A stretch of DNA of 64,000 nt from Deltaproteobacteria bacterium. Its GTDB lineage: Bacteria > Desulfobacterota > Binatia > Binatales > Binataceae. Every line of letters starts with the position of its first letter. Within the stretch, counting starts at the first letter, position 1. Shown piece after piece: positions 44,771-52,528 of the stretch. The position numbers and the translations under genes were made by a program. The notes below the pieces were generated by a model that saw only the letters and a program-made list of their open reading frames with translations, was not told the DNA's origin and made no database searches. The stretch is taken from contig JAJZAI010000003.1 in the NCBI GenBank assembly GCA_021799495.1, forward strand, positions 1 to 64,000, in the 5' to 3' direction.

Positions 44771-44880
44771 TTTCTAAAGTATTGCTTTAATTTTGACGGA
44801 CTTGGGCCGCAGCCTGCGCCGCTTCCGGCGTGCCGGTCGGTTCCCTTCCGGCTCCGCGATCACGGTCACGAATCCCACAG

Positions 44881-44950
44881 CGTCATTCGCCGGCTTGACC
44901 CGCGAATCCATAGCGAATGGATGCCCGGGTCAAGCCCGGGCATGACTAAC
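44881..44950. repeat. intergenic inverted repeat, type A
   Basis: Element with terminal GTCAT/ATGAC and inner arms CTTGACCC and CCCGGGTCAAGCCCGGGCAT. A second copy of the same type is at 47427-47503. The sequence AAGAGGAACTCG follows this copy, and its reverse complement precedes the other, extending the shared unit. Confidence 0.7.
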
Positions 44951-45022
44951 AAGAGGAACTCGTAAATGCGCACTCCCCCGGCGCTGCGCGGCGCCAACTA
45001 CTCATTCACGGACCTTTTAGTT

Positions 45023-45090
45023 TGTCATTCTGAGGCGTAGCCGAAGAATCCCGGGATTCTTCACTCCGCTGCGCTCCGTTCAGAATGACA
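45023..45090. repeat. intergenic inverted repeat, type B
   Basis: An imperfect palindrome: TGTCATTCTGA at the left, GAAGAATCCCGGGATTCTTC in the centre, TCAGAATGACA at the right. Similar copies are at 47235-47322 (interrupted) and 49496-49560, with a half copy at 49449-49478. Such elements are common, apparently non-coding, intergenic palindromes in soil bacteria. Confidence 0.75.
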
Positions 45091-45112
45091 ATATGACTTG
45101 CGCGGAGGTTCA

Positions 45113-45886
45113 TCAGCGGCCAGCGAACTTCGGCGCGCGTTTTTCCTGAAACGCGCTGATACCCTCACGATAGTCCTCGGTGCGCCCGGCCGCGCCCTGC
45201 GCTTTGGCTTCGCCCTCGAGCACGCTTTCGAGTCCCAATCCTTCTTCACGAATGCGCGCGATGAGACGCTTCGATTCCATGAAGGCCGCTGTCGGTCCCT
45301 GCGCGGTATGGAGCGCCAGTTTGCGCGCCTCGTCGAGCAGCGACTCGCGCGGCAGCGCGCGATTCACCAAGCCGATTTGTGCGGCCTCGGCGCCGGTGAT
45401 CAGCCGGCCGCTGTAAATCAGTTCGAGCGTGCGATGGGCGCCGATGCGCGCGGTCATGAAGGCGTGCGCCCCCGAGTCGAGAACCGCGCCGATGCGCGCA
45501 AAGGGCGAGCCGGTCTTGGCGTCTTCAGCGATGAAAACCACGTCGCAGGCCAATGCGATGCCGAGGCCAACGCCGAGGCACGGCCCGTGAACGGCGGCGA
45601 AGGTCGGCGCGGGAAAGTTAGCAATTTTGCGAATCACGGGGTTGAAGACCGCCTTAAGTATCGCTTCGGCGTCTTCCTTGCCCGGTTCGGCGCCAGCCAG
45701 GTCGCGCCCCGCTGAGAACGCCGGACCTTCGCCGCGAATCAGGAGCGCGCGCACGCGAGCGTTTTCAGCTTCGGCCAGCCGCTGGTTCATCGCCGCGACC
45801 ATCGCATCGTCAAAAGCGTTCATCTTCGCCGGCCGGTTCATCACGATTTCGCCGACGTTGTTGGCGACTGCCAGTTCCACGCTCAT
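45113..45886 (-). CDS. enoyl-CoA hydratase/isomerase family protein (crotonase)
   Basis: A 257-residue crotonase. Oxyanion-hole segments FSAGRDLAGA and VHGPCLGVGLGIALACDVVF are present. In place of the second catalytic Glu is RIGAVLDSGAHAF, with Asp, as in PaaG-type isomerases and some hydrolases rather than classical hydratases, so isomerase or related activity is more likely. Downstream of the diiron protein on the same strand (130 bases). Acyl-CoA degradation role inferred. Confidence 0.88.
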   Translation of the reverse strand: MSVELAVANNVGEIVMNRPAKMNAFDDAMVAAMNQRLAEAENARVRALLIRGEGPAFSAGRDLAGAEPGKEDAEAILKAVFNPVIRKIANFPAPTFAAVHGPCLGVGLGIALACDVVFIAEDAKTGSPFARIGAVLDSGAHAFMTARIGAHRTLELIYSGRLITGAEAAQIGLVNRALPRESLLDEARKLALHTAQGPTAAFMESKRLIARIREEGLGLESVLEGEAKAQGAAGRTEDYREGISAFQEKRAPKFAGR

Positions 45887-46016
45887 AACGAATCTCCCAT
45901 TTCGATTGACGCGGCTGAAACGCCGCGGCCGCGGCGTTTGAGTTCGCGCGCGGCCGCGGTCGCCGCCGATGCGGCGATTATGTCAGAAACCCGGCGCGGC
46001 GGGGCAACCGGCCGGA

Positions 46017-47108
46017 TCAGAATACCGGAATGATATCGGCGTCGGAGATGTCGCCGACGTCCACCCCTTCGATATCGAGTTCCGGGATCGCCGGAAATTC
46101 GATCCGCCAGCGCTCGAGCAGCTTGCGCACCTTGGCGATCGCGATGCGCCAGTTTTCGGCCTGCTCGTCCACGCGCAGTATGCCGAGGCCGGCGCGCCGC
46201 GCGATATCGAGCAGCACGCGATGGTTGTCCAGGAAGTAGTCCGGCAACTGCCAGAACATCGGCGGCGGCTCCCACAAAACCATCGAGAGGAAGACGAAGC
46301 CCGCGCGCAATTGCTTGGTCACGAAGGCGCGATACTCGTCGCTCAGGCCCGGCCATTCCTTTTCCAGCAGCGTGATGCAGATTTGCAGATGGCGCGATTC
46401 GTCGCGTCCGATGCTGCGGAAGACCTGCTCGAACACGGGATGGCGCGTCGCTCGCGCCATCCCGTGGAACAGCGTCGAGGACGCAACCTCGCCGAGCATG
46501 AACGACGTGAACAACACCGCCAGCGGATACTTGCCGACCGCGTTGTTGAATCCCGTCCAGTAGCGGCCGCCGTTATGGTAAAGCCAGTCGATATTGTTGA
46601 GCGCCGCGCGTTCCAGCTCGGTCTTCGGCGCGAAGCCTTGCGGACCGTTGGGAACCAGGCGCTGAATCGCGCGCTGGCAACACTCCTCGTGATTCGTCTC
46701 GTCGCGCGTGATCGAGAAAAAGCACTTGCGGACGGGGTCTTCCTGATGCGTCTCGAAGGCGTGAATCATCGCGCGGCCGAAGACCGCCGGTCCCGACGAA
46801 TCGAAGTTGGAAAGCAGCGCCCACCAGTACATCATCGCGATCCGTTCGTCGGCGGTGTAGGCCGACGGATCGAGCGTCTCCCACGGAATCGCGGAAGGGT
46901 TGAAGCCCTCGCGTTTGGCGCGCTCGTAAATTTCGGCGAGCTTGGGAGTTTCGAGCCGCCATTCGATCGGAAAGACGTTGGGCTGCTGCACTTCCGGCGC
47001 GGGCGTGAAGCCCGCTTCGGGAATGATTAGCCGCTGCTTGAGTTCCTCGACCGAAGGATATTCGGCCGCGGTATTTTTACGGGAAATATCGATTGCCGAC
47101 GCGCCCAT
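46017..47108 (-). CDS. ferritin-like diiron protein (R2/aryl-oxygenase-like)
   Basis: A 363-residue helical diiron carboxylate protein. Ligand pattern: a possible first Glu at ~119 (HAFETHQED), ExxH at E137/H140 (RDETNHEECC), Glu207 (MLGEVASSTLF), ExxH at E237/H240 (RDESRHLQI). This matches the four-carboxylate two-histidine site of R2-like proteins and N- or alkane-oxygenases. Strong GGAGG precedes the ATG. A perfect palindrome lies 30 bases upstream (47138-47155), a likely repressor site. Oxidation of an unknown substrate is inferred; the crotonase downstream may process it. Confidence 0.8.
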   Translation of the reverse strand: MGASAIDISRKNTAAEYPSVEELKQRLIIPEAGFTPAPEVQQPNVFPIEWRLETPKLAEIYERAKREGFNPSAIPWETLDPSAYTADERIAMMYWWALLSNFDSSGPAVFGRAMIHAFETHQEDPVRKCFFSITRDETNHEECCQRAIQRLVPNGPQGFAPKTELERAALNNIDWLYHNGGRYWTGFNNAVGKYPLAVLFTSFMLGEVASSTLFHGMARATRHPVFEQVFRSIGRDESRHLQICITLLEKEWPGLSDEYRAFVTKQLRAGFVFLSMVLWEPPPMFWQLPDYFLDNHRVLLDIARRAGLGILRVDEQAENWRIAIAKVRKLLERWRIEFPAIPELDIEGVDVGDISDADIIPVF

Positions 47109-47137
47109 CGTGACAGCCTCCGAATCGCCGCGAAGTT

Positions 47138-47155
47138 ATCTACCGAACGGTAGAT
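47138..47155. promoter_or_regulatory. perfect palindrome, candidate TetR-family operator
   Basis: ATCTACCG-AA-CGGTAGAT, 8-bp perfect arms with a 2-base centre, lies 30 bases upstream of the diiron gene ATG. The ACCGnnCGGT core is typical of TetR-family operators, including some that control fatty-acid degradation. Two TetR genes lie within 3 kb (48642 and 49586), but neither has this palindrome directly upstream, so which one binds is not shown. Confidence 0.6.
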
Positions 47156-47234
47156 TTATAGGAATTTCCTCTTTCGATGTCAAGTCCCGCGACGCTTTTT
47201 TTCCACCCCCAAGGAAGCTCCGCGCGGGCCAGTT

Positions 47235-47322
47235 TGTCATTCTGAACGGAGCGCAGCGAACTGAAGAATCCCGAAAGAACCGGCAATGAAACGGATACCG
47301 GGATTCCCTTCGTCAGACTCAG
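47235..47322. repeat. interrupted type-B inverted repeat
   Basis: Begins TTGTCATTCTGAACGGAGCG and has GAAGAATCCCG, then about 25 unrelated bases, then CGGGATTC with a degenerate right arm (TTCGTCAGACTCAG). It looks like a type-B palindrome whose centre was opened by a small insertion. Confidence 0.5.
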
Positions 47323-47426
47323 TGCTGGCTTTCGCCCGCCGCTCCCGGGCGGACGCATTGGCGAGCTCCGCTTGTTAGTCGTGTACGGGGCATCCATCGA
47401 TTTGGCGAGTTCCTCTTAATAGTTAT

Positions 47427-47503
47427 GCGCGGGCTTGACGCGGGCATCCAAACCGCCAGCCAAGCCGCGGATCGATGGATTCTCGGGTCAAGCCCGAGAA
47501 TGA
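47427..47503. repeat. intergenic inverted repeat, type A
   Basis: Same type as 44881-44950: GGGCTTGACGCGGGCATCCA left arm, then TGGATTCTCGGGTCAAGCCCGAGAATGAC. The left flank CGAGTTCCTCTT is the reverse complement of the right flank of the other copy. Confidence 0.65.
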
Positions 47504-47714
47504 CGATGTAAGAGGACCGAGCCGGCGAATGACGATGTGGGAGTCGCGACCGCGATCGCGCAACTTGACCAGCCGCGCGTCTCGCCCAGCCCGGTTATTT
47601 TTCCTTGCGCGCCCCGGGCCATCGCAGCGAACGTTCGTTGTTCCTCTTAACCTCCACGCCGTTCCATCCAACTGCCGCTTTTTATCCCAATCGATCGACT
47701 TGCGCCGAGCCTCT

Positions 47715-48362
47715 CTATGCCGGTTTGAAGGCTAAAAACTCTTTTTCGATCACCGCTCTGAAGCTCGGCCGGCTGTGGATGCGTTCCACATAGGCTTTGA
47801 GTTTCGGCCATCGCTGCGCATCGACGCTGCATCCGGCGAGCTCGAAATTGACGAACTGGGTTGCAATGCCGATGTCGGCAATAGTGAAGCGGTTGGCGAC
47901 CAGGAACTTTTTGTCGCCAAACTCGTGCTCGAGGTAGTCGAACAGCGGCGGCACTTCTTCATCGAGCGTTTTCTTGATCGCGGCTTCGTCAGGCGGGCGA
48001 TTCATGAAGCGCGGCCCGATCACGCGCGGAAAGAAAATCTTCGCGCCCGTGACCGGCGCAAGCCCGTCGTCGCCAAACTCTTCGTACCAGAGCGCGCGTG
48101 CATGCTCGTACGGATCGGAGGGATAGAGCGGCGGCTCGGGATGCGCCCGCTCCAGATACGCGAGGATAACCGACGAATCGGGCAGCACGCGGTCGCCGTC
48201 GCGGTAGGCTGGAATTTTTCCAAGCGGATGAATTTTGCGATACTCGGGATTGGGGCCGAACGGAATCACCTGTTCATGATCGTATTCGATCCCCTTCTCG
48301 GTGAGGGCGACGATCGCTTTCCTCACGAACGGGGAGCCCAGAACTCCGTACAACGTCGGCAT
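47715..48362 (-). CDS. glutathione S-transferase
   Basis: A 215-residue GST. The thioredoxin-fold N-domain starts LYGVLGSPFVRKAIVAL and has the glutathione-binding IPAYRDGDRVLPDSSVI (the cis-Pro and DSS-type segment). The C-domain is all-helical with FTIADIGIATQFVNF. GGGAGG precedes the ATG. Divergent from a TetR gene 280 bases away, which could regulate it. Detoxification or dehalogenation roles are possible; substrate unknown. Confidence 0.9.
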   Translation of the reverse strand: MPTLYGVLGSPFVRKAIVALTEKGIEYDHEQVIPFGPNPEYRKIHPLGKIPAYRDGDRVLPDSSVILAYLERAHPEPPLYPSDPYEHARALWYEEFGDDGLAPVTGAKIFFPRVIGPRFMNRPPDEAAIKKTLDEEVPPLFDYLEHEFGDKKFLVANRFTIADIGIATQFVNFELAGCSVDAQRWPKLKAYVERIHSRPSFRAVIEKEFLAFKPA

Positions 48363-48641
48363 GGTGAAACCTCCCTGGTTTGATTTCCAGACCTTCGATA
48401 TCGCTATTGGCGCCCGCCGTTTCAGTTCGCGTCGCTGGCGGCTTGCCTTGAGCGCGCCTGGCGCGGCGGCTTTGCGAGCGAGCGCGCACGCTGGTTACAA
48501 GCTGTGACACAGGCTTGGCATTCGCCAGCGTTTCAGCCAAAATAATAGTACTAAGCAGTATGATAAATTTCACCACAATTCGCAAGCCCTCCGCGGCCGG
48601 CCGGAATTTCCGCCGGCGGCGAAGCGCGCGGAGCTAAAATA

Positions 48642-49298
48642 ATGGCTGGCCGCCCAACCCGAACCGCCGCCGCCAAGGCGCCGCAAATCCTGGATGTCGC
48701 ACTCGACGTTTTCACGGTCCACGGCTACCAATCGGCCTCCATGGACATGATCGCCGCTCAGGCTCGCATGTCGAAACAGACGTTGTACCGCCACTTCGGC
48801 AGCAAGGAGCAATTGTTCGTCCATGTAATTCAGGCGCTAATCGAGCGCTCCCCTATGCGTGCGCCGGCGCCTGTCGGTGCGGGTGTCCGGGAGCTGCGGG
48901 CGCTGCTCACCGCGTTCGCCAACCAGCTCGCGGCCTCCTTTTGCGATCCGAAAACGGTTCAGGCCTTTCGCCTGGTGATCTCTGAAGGGGCGCGGCGAAG
49001 CAATCTGGGCCAGCTTTTTTACGAAGAGATTACCAAGGTTGCCGCCCATCCGTTGGCGGCGCGGCTGGCGGTCGCAACGGACCGCAAGCTTCTCAGCGTC
49101 GATGAACCTTTCGAGGCTGCCGTTCGGCTGATCGCAACCCTGAAGGAGTATTTCCTGTGGCCGCGCCTGCTAGGCAGGCCGACCGATCCCGGCAACGCGC
49201 GTCAAAAGCGGATTGTCGGCGAACTGGTCGATGAATTCATGCGCGCGCATGCGCCCCGGCGCAAACGGAACGCCATCCATCGTGGCAAGCCGAAGTAG
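48642..49298 (+). CDS. TetR-family transcriptional regulator
   Basis: A 218-residue TetR regulator. The helix-turn-helix is in the first ~55 residues: ILDVALDVFTVHGYQSASMD and IAAQARMSKQTLYRHFGSKE. The C-terminal ligand domain is Ala/Leu-rich. It is divergent from the GST gene, the usual layout when a repressor controls its neighbour and itself. A weak TACT-aagc-AGTA dyad lies at 48549-48560 in the shared region. Confidence 0.93.
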   Translation: MAGRPTRTAAAKAPQILDVALDVFTVHGYQSASMDMIAAQARMSKQTLYRHFGSKEQLFVHVIQALIERSPMRAPAPVGAGVRELRALLTAFANQLAASFCDPKTVQAFRLVISEGARRSNLGQLFYEEITKVAAHPLAARLAVATDRKLLSVDEPFEAAVRLIATLKEYFLWPRLLGRPTDPGNARQKRIVGELVDEFMRAHAPRRKRNAIHRGKPK

Positions 49299-49448
49299 TC
49301 GCGCGCCGTAAGGCCAGCCGCGCAAGGAAGCTCCACACAGGCGGCAAGACGGCTGCGAACCGGCACGGTTCGTCCTATTCGATCAACTTGGCAGAGCCTC
49401 AGCTAGTGTGCCGTCCCGCGTATAAGTTTACTTTAGCGCGACGCCAGG

Positions 49449-49478
49449 TCGGGATTATTCGCTTCGCTCAGAATGACA
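49449..49478. repeat. half copy of type-B repeat
   Basis: TCGGGATTATTCGCTTCGCTCAGAATGACAG matches the right half of the type-B palindrome but lacks a left arm. It lies 18 bases before a complete copy, as if one element were nested or partly duplicated. Confidence 0.45.
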
Positions 49479-49495
49479 GAAACACGTGTCGTCAT

Positions 49496-49560
49496 TGTCA
49501 TTCTGAGCGAAGGCTGCCGCAGTGAAGAATCCCGGGATTCTTCGCTGCGCTCAGAATGAC
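49496..49560. repeat. intergenic inverted repeat, type B
   Basis: Complete palindromic copy: TGTCATTCTGAGCGAAGGC on the left, GAAGAATCCCGGGATTCTTC in the centre, GCGCTCAGAATGAC on the right. It ends 26 bases from the stop of the TetR gene on the minus strand and may act as its terminator. Confidence 0.75.
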
Positions 49561-49585
49561 GGGATGGATCTTGTGCAGAGCTTCC

Positions 49586-50185
49586 CTAGCGCAATCCTTC
49601 GAAGGCGATTTTGATCGCGGCGTCGGCGATTTGCGCGGCGCCCATCCCGCCTTCCGGCCGATACCATTCAGTGATCGAATTGAGCATTCCGAACAGCAGA
49701 CGGGTCGCGAGCGCCGGGTCGATATCGGCGCGGAGCTGGCCGCTGATTTGCGCATCGTGGACGATCGCCGCGATCAGGCGGTCGAAGCGGCGGCGTTGTT
49801 CGAGCACCCAGCGTTCGGTTTCCGTATTGCCGCGCACGCGCAGCAGCAGCGCGACCTCGGGCAGGCGGGCGACGGTGATTTCCACCGTGCGGCGCACGAC
49901 GTGGCGCAGGCGTTCGATCGCCCTGCCCTCGCGCGCCTGCGCTTCTTCGAGCACGGCGAACAGCGCGGCAAGCGCACGGCCCACGCCCAGCTTGAGCAGG
50001 GCTTCCTTGCCCTCAACGTGATAGTAGATGCTGGCCTTGGTGATGCCGGCCGCGGCAGCCACCTGGTCGAGCGAGGCGCCGTCGTAGCCGTGGCGCAGGA
50101 AGACCCTGACGGCGATATCGACGAGCGCGTCGATATTATAGGGTTTGCGTTCTTTGGCGGAAGGCCGGCCCACGACTTTGATCAT
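49586..50185 (-). CDS. TetR-family transcriptional regulator
   Basis: A 199-residue TetR regulator. The DNA-binding part is VDIAVRVFLRHGYDGASLDQ and VAAAAGITKASIYYHVEGKE. The ligand domain has RVRGNTETERWVLEQRRRFD, a segment often seen in TetR proteins near acyl-CoA or aromatic degradation genes. Divergent from the luciferase-like oxidoreductase gene 59 bases away, which it probably regulates. Confidence 0.93.
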   Translation of the reverse strand: MIKVVGRPSAKERKPYNIDALVDIAVRVFLRHGYDGASLDQVAAAAGITKASIYYHVEGKEALLKLGVGRALAALFAVLEEAQAREGRAIERLRHVVRRTVEITVARLPEVALLLRVRGNTETERWVLEQRRRFDRLIAAIVHDAQISGQLRADIDPALATRLLFGMLNSITEWYRPEGGMGAAQIADAAIKIAFEGLR

Positions 50186-50244
50186 TTAACGCAGGCGGCG
50201 TCGATGCGCCACGCCATGCATAACCGGATCGAGGGAGAGCGCCG

Positions 50245-51072
50245 ATGAAATACGGAATTGCCATTCGTAACATGGGGCCGCAATCCAACCGCGCGACGAT
50301 GCGCGAATGCGCGGCGGCGGCCGAACGGCTGGGCTTCGATGCACTCTTCGTTTCCGATCATTTGTGCATCCCGCCCGACGACGCCGAAGGCTCGGGCGGG
50401 CGTTATCTCGACGTGTTGGCCGCGCTCGCATGGTTCGCCGGCGCGACTGAACGGATTCGGCTCGGCGTCTCGGTGCTGGTGCTGCCGTATCGGCCAGCGG
50501 TGCTCACGGCCAAGCAGATCGCGACGATTCAGGAGCTCTCGGGCGGGCGGATGATATTGGGCGCGGGCGTTGGATGGATGCGGCGCGAGTTCGAGACGTT
50601 GGGCGTGGAAAAGCGGATGCGTGGCCGGATCAGCGACGAGTCGCTGCGCGTGATCCGTCATTTGTTCGCGCACGACGCCGAGGGCTACGCGGGCGAGCTG
50701 GTGAAATTTCCGCCGTTCGTGTTCGCGCCGCGTCCGCCCTGTCCGCCGATCTGGATCGGCGGCAACGGCGCGCCCGCGCTCGAGCGCGCGGCGGAATTCG
50801 GCGACGGATGGCATCCAATGCTTGCGGCCGACCAGCTCGCGCCGCTGGCCGCCGAGCTGAAAGCTAGGCTGGCGGCGCGCGGACGCGGCGGAGATTTCGA
50901 GATCGTCGTGCGGCGCGGGATGCGGCTCGACGACGTTGCGGCGGCGCGCGCCGCGCTTGCGGCCGAACGCGCGGCAGGGGCCACTTATTTCATTCTCGAC
51001 CTCGGCCGCTACGCCGACGCGCGGGTTTTCGCCGAGCGCGCCGAAACGTTTATGGCCAAGGTCGCGGCTTAA
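50245..51072 (+). CDS. luciferase-like (LLM class) F420/FMN oxidoreductase
   Basis: A 275-residue TIM-barrel flavin- or F420-dependent oxidoreductase of the bacterial luciferase superfamily. Typical segments: CAAAAERLGFDALFVSDHL, IRLGVSVLVLPYRPAVLTAK, LSGGRMILGAGVGWMRREFE, and PPIWIGGNGAPALERAAEFG. The branch resembles TIGR03619-type F420-dependent enzymes. Divergent from a TetR gene and convergent with a CoA-transferase. Cofactor choice (FMN or F420) is not proven by sequence. Confidence 0.9.
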   Translation: MKYGIAIRNMGPQSNRATMRECAAAAERLGFDALFVSDHLCIPPDDAEGSGGRYLDVLAALAWFAGATERIRLGVSVLVLPYRPAVLTAKQIATIQELSGGRMILGAGVGWMRREFETLGVEKRMRGRISDESLRVIRHLFAHDAEGYAGELVKFPPFVFAPRPPCPPIWIGGNGAPALERAAEFGDGWHPMLAADQLAPLAAELKARLAARGRGGDFEIVVRRGMRLDDVAAARAALAAERAAGATYFILDLGRYADARVFAERAETFMAKVAA

Positions 51073-51085
51073 CGGCGCGGCGCGA

Positions 51086-52324
51086 TCAGATCACGCCGCC
51101 GCGCTTGAGCGACTCCAGTTCGGCCGCGCTCTTGCCGAGAAAGCCGCCATAGACGCGTTGATTGTCGTGGCCGACCGCGACCGCGCCGCGCCATACCCGG
51201 CCCGGAGTGCGCGAAAATTTCGGCACGACGTTGATTCCCTTCACGCGCCCGACCTGCAGGTCGTCCCATTCGATATGCATCTCGCGCGCCCGATAGTGCG
51301 GGTCCTCCGCGATATCGCGGCTGTTCATGATCCGGGCGCATGGCACCTGCGCATCGTTCAGGATGCGAACGACTTCGGCGGTCGGCCGTTCGGCGACCCA
51401 TCCGCGCAGGATCGCGTCGAACTCGACGCCCTCGATCGAATCGAGGTTGGTGCGCGCGCTTTGCCATTTCGGATCCGCCGGGTCGAGTCCGATCGCGGCC
51501 AGCAGGCGGTTGAAAACCTCCGTCAGCGCGCCCATCGCGATCCATCCGTCGGCGGTCTGAAAGCTGTCGAGCGGCTGAAAGCCCTGCCCTTTATTCCCCG
51601 ACCGCTCGCGCACCTGGCCCTTCTGGAAATACTCGACCATCGTGCCGCCGAGCGTGCGATGGATGGCCTCGTACTGCGCGACATCTATTGACTGGCCGGC
51701 GCCGTGCGCGCGTGCGTAGGTCAAGCCCGCCAGCGACGACCACAAGGTGAACATCGCGGTCATGTAATCTCCCGTCCACGGAGCGGCGCGCGAGGGGGGA
51801 TTTTCCGGATAACCGGTCTGGTACATCGAGCCACCGAAGGCTTGCCCCACGATGTCGTAAGAGGTGCGCCGGATATATCCCGGCTCGCCATATTGGCCGT
51901 AGCCCGAGACGTGCGTGATCACGATCTTGGGATTGACTTTGCGGACGGCGTCGTCGTCGAGGCCCCATCGCGGATAAGTGCCCGGCTTCGAGCTTTCCAT
52001 CCAGATGTCGGCGCGCGCGGCGATTTCCAGAAAGAGATCGCGGCCGCGCGGCTGCGAGAAATCGAGCGTGACGCAGAAAACGTTGCGCCGCTCCTGGATG
52101 AAATTGGTCGCCACCGCGGCGCCGCCGTCGCGTGCGGGCAGCGTGGCGCCGAGCGTGCGCCATCCGGCGTCGCCCTGTCCGGGCCGCTCGATCTGAATCA
52201 CCTCCGCGCCCATCTCGGCCGCAAGCTCGGCGGCGAACGGCTGGGCGATAAGCGTGCCGGTCGAGACGATCCGCACGCCCTGCAACGGGCCGAAGGGTTC
52301 GTTAATCAGCGTTTTCTCCGCCAT
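51086..52324 (-). CDS. family III CoA-transferase (CaiB/BaiF type)
   Basis: A 412-residue CoA-transferase. Start region GVRIVSTGTLIAQPFAAEL with AEMGAEVIQIERP, and RTSYDIVGQAFGGSMYQTG with the candidate catalytic Asp. The frame is open far upstream, but ATG 52324 has GAGG before it and fits the family start. Last gene on the minus strand before a gap; convergent with the luciferase-like gene, so no operon partner is seen. Confidence 0.9.
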   Translation of the reverse strand: MAEKTLINEPFGPLQGVRIVSTGTLIAQPFAAELAAEMGAEVIQIERPGQGDAGWRTLGATLPARDGGAAVATNFIQERRNVFCVTLDFSQPRGRDLFLEIAARADIWMESSKPGTYPRWGLDDDAVRKVNPKIVITHVSGYGQYGEPGYIRRTSYDIVGQAFGGSMYQTGYPENPPSRAAPWTGDYMTAMFTLWSSLAGLTYARAHGAGQSIDVAQYEAIHRTLGGTMVEYFQKGQVRERSGNKGQGFQPLDSFQTADGWIAMGALTEVFNRLLAAIGLDPADPKWQSARTNLDSIEGVEFDAILRGWVAERPTAEVVRILNDAQVPCARIMNSRDIAEDPHYRAREMHIEWDDLQVGRVKGINVVPKFSRTPGRVWRGAVAVGHDNQRVYGGFLGKSAAELESLKRGGVI

Positions 52325-52528
52325 CGGGAGCCTCGTCTCCGCGGTCCTCGCCGCGGCGCAAAATGATGCATCTTTTCGGACGGGAACGGCAACCGATGAA
52401 ATTTGCGGGCGGGTCAGGGCGTTCAAAGCCGCGCCCGCCGGAGCTATCATATAGATAGACGGCGTCTGTGCGGCCGCGGCGGATAGGCCTCGCTGAGCCA
52501 GACGGACGGATATGAGGGTTTGCTGCGG

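Larger units (their letters stand above)
44771..45112. other. intergenic region with two repeat elements
   Basis: The ~340 bases between the convergent fusion gene and crotonase gene hold no protein-like ORF. A type-A repeat lies at 44881-44950 and a type-B repeat at 45023-45090. The rest is low-information GC-rich sequence. Confidence 0.6.
47109..47714. other. intergenic region with operator-like site and repeats
   Basis: About 600 bases between the diiron gene start and the gst stop. It has an 18-bp palindrome at 47138-47155, an interrupted type-B repeat (47235-47322) and a type-A repeat (47427-47503). The stretch 47510-47714 has no recognised gene or element. Confidence 0.6.

Noticed and set aside
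48549..48560. TACT-aagc-AGTA dyad in the gst-TetR divergent region as a TetR operator
   Set aside because: Only four-base arms, so too weak to list as a site by itself.
48274..48585. Minus-strand ORF with a signal-peptide-like start, overlapping the 5' end of the gst gene
   Set aside because: After the first ~33 residues it is an Arg-rich shadow of gst in another frame; no ribosome binding site or family similarity.
52444..52458. CTATC-ATATA-GATAG dyad ~70 bases before the FHA gene as an operator or -10 region
   Set aside because: Five-base arms around an AT centre; could be a promoter element, but no -35 partner was found.
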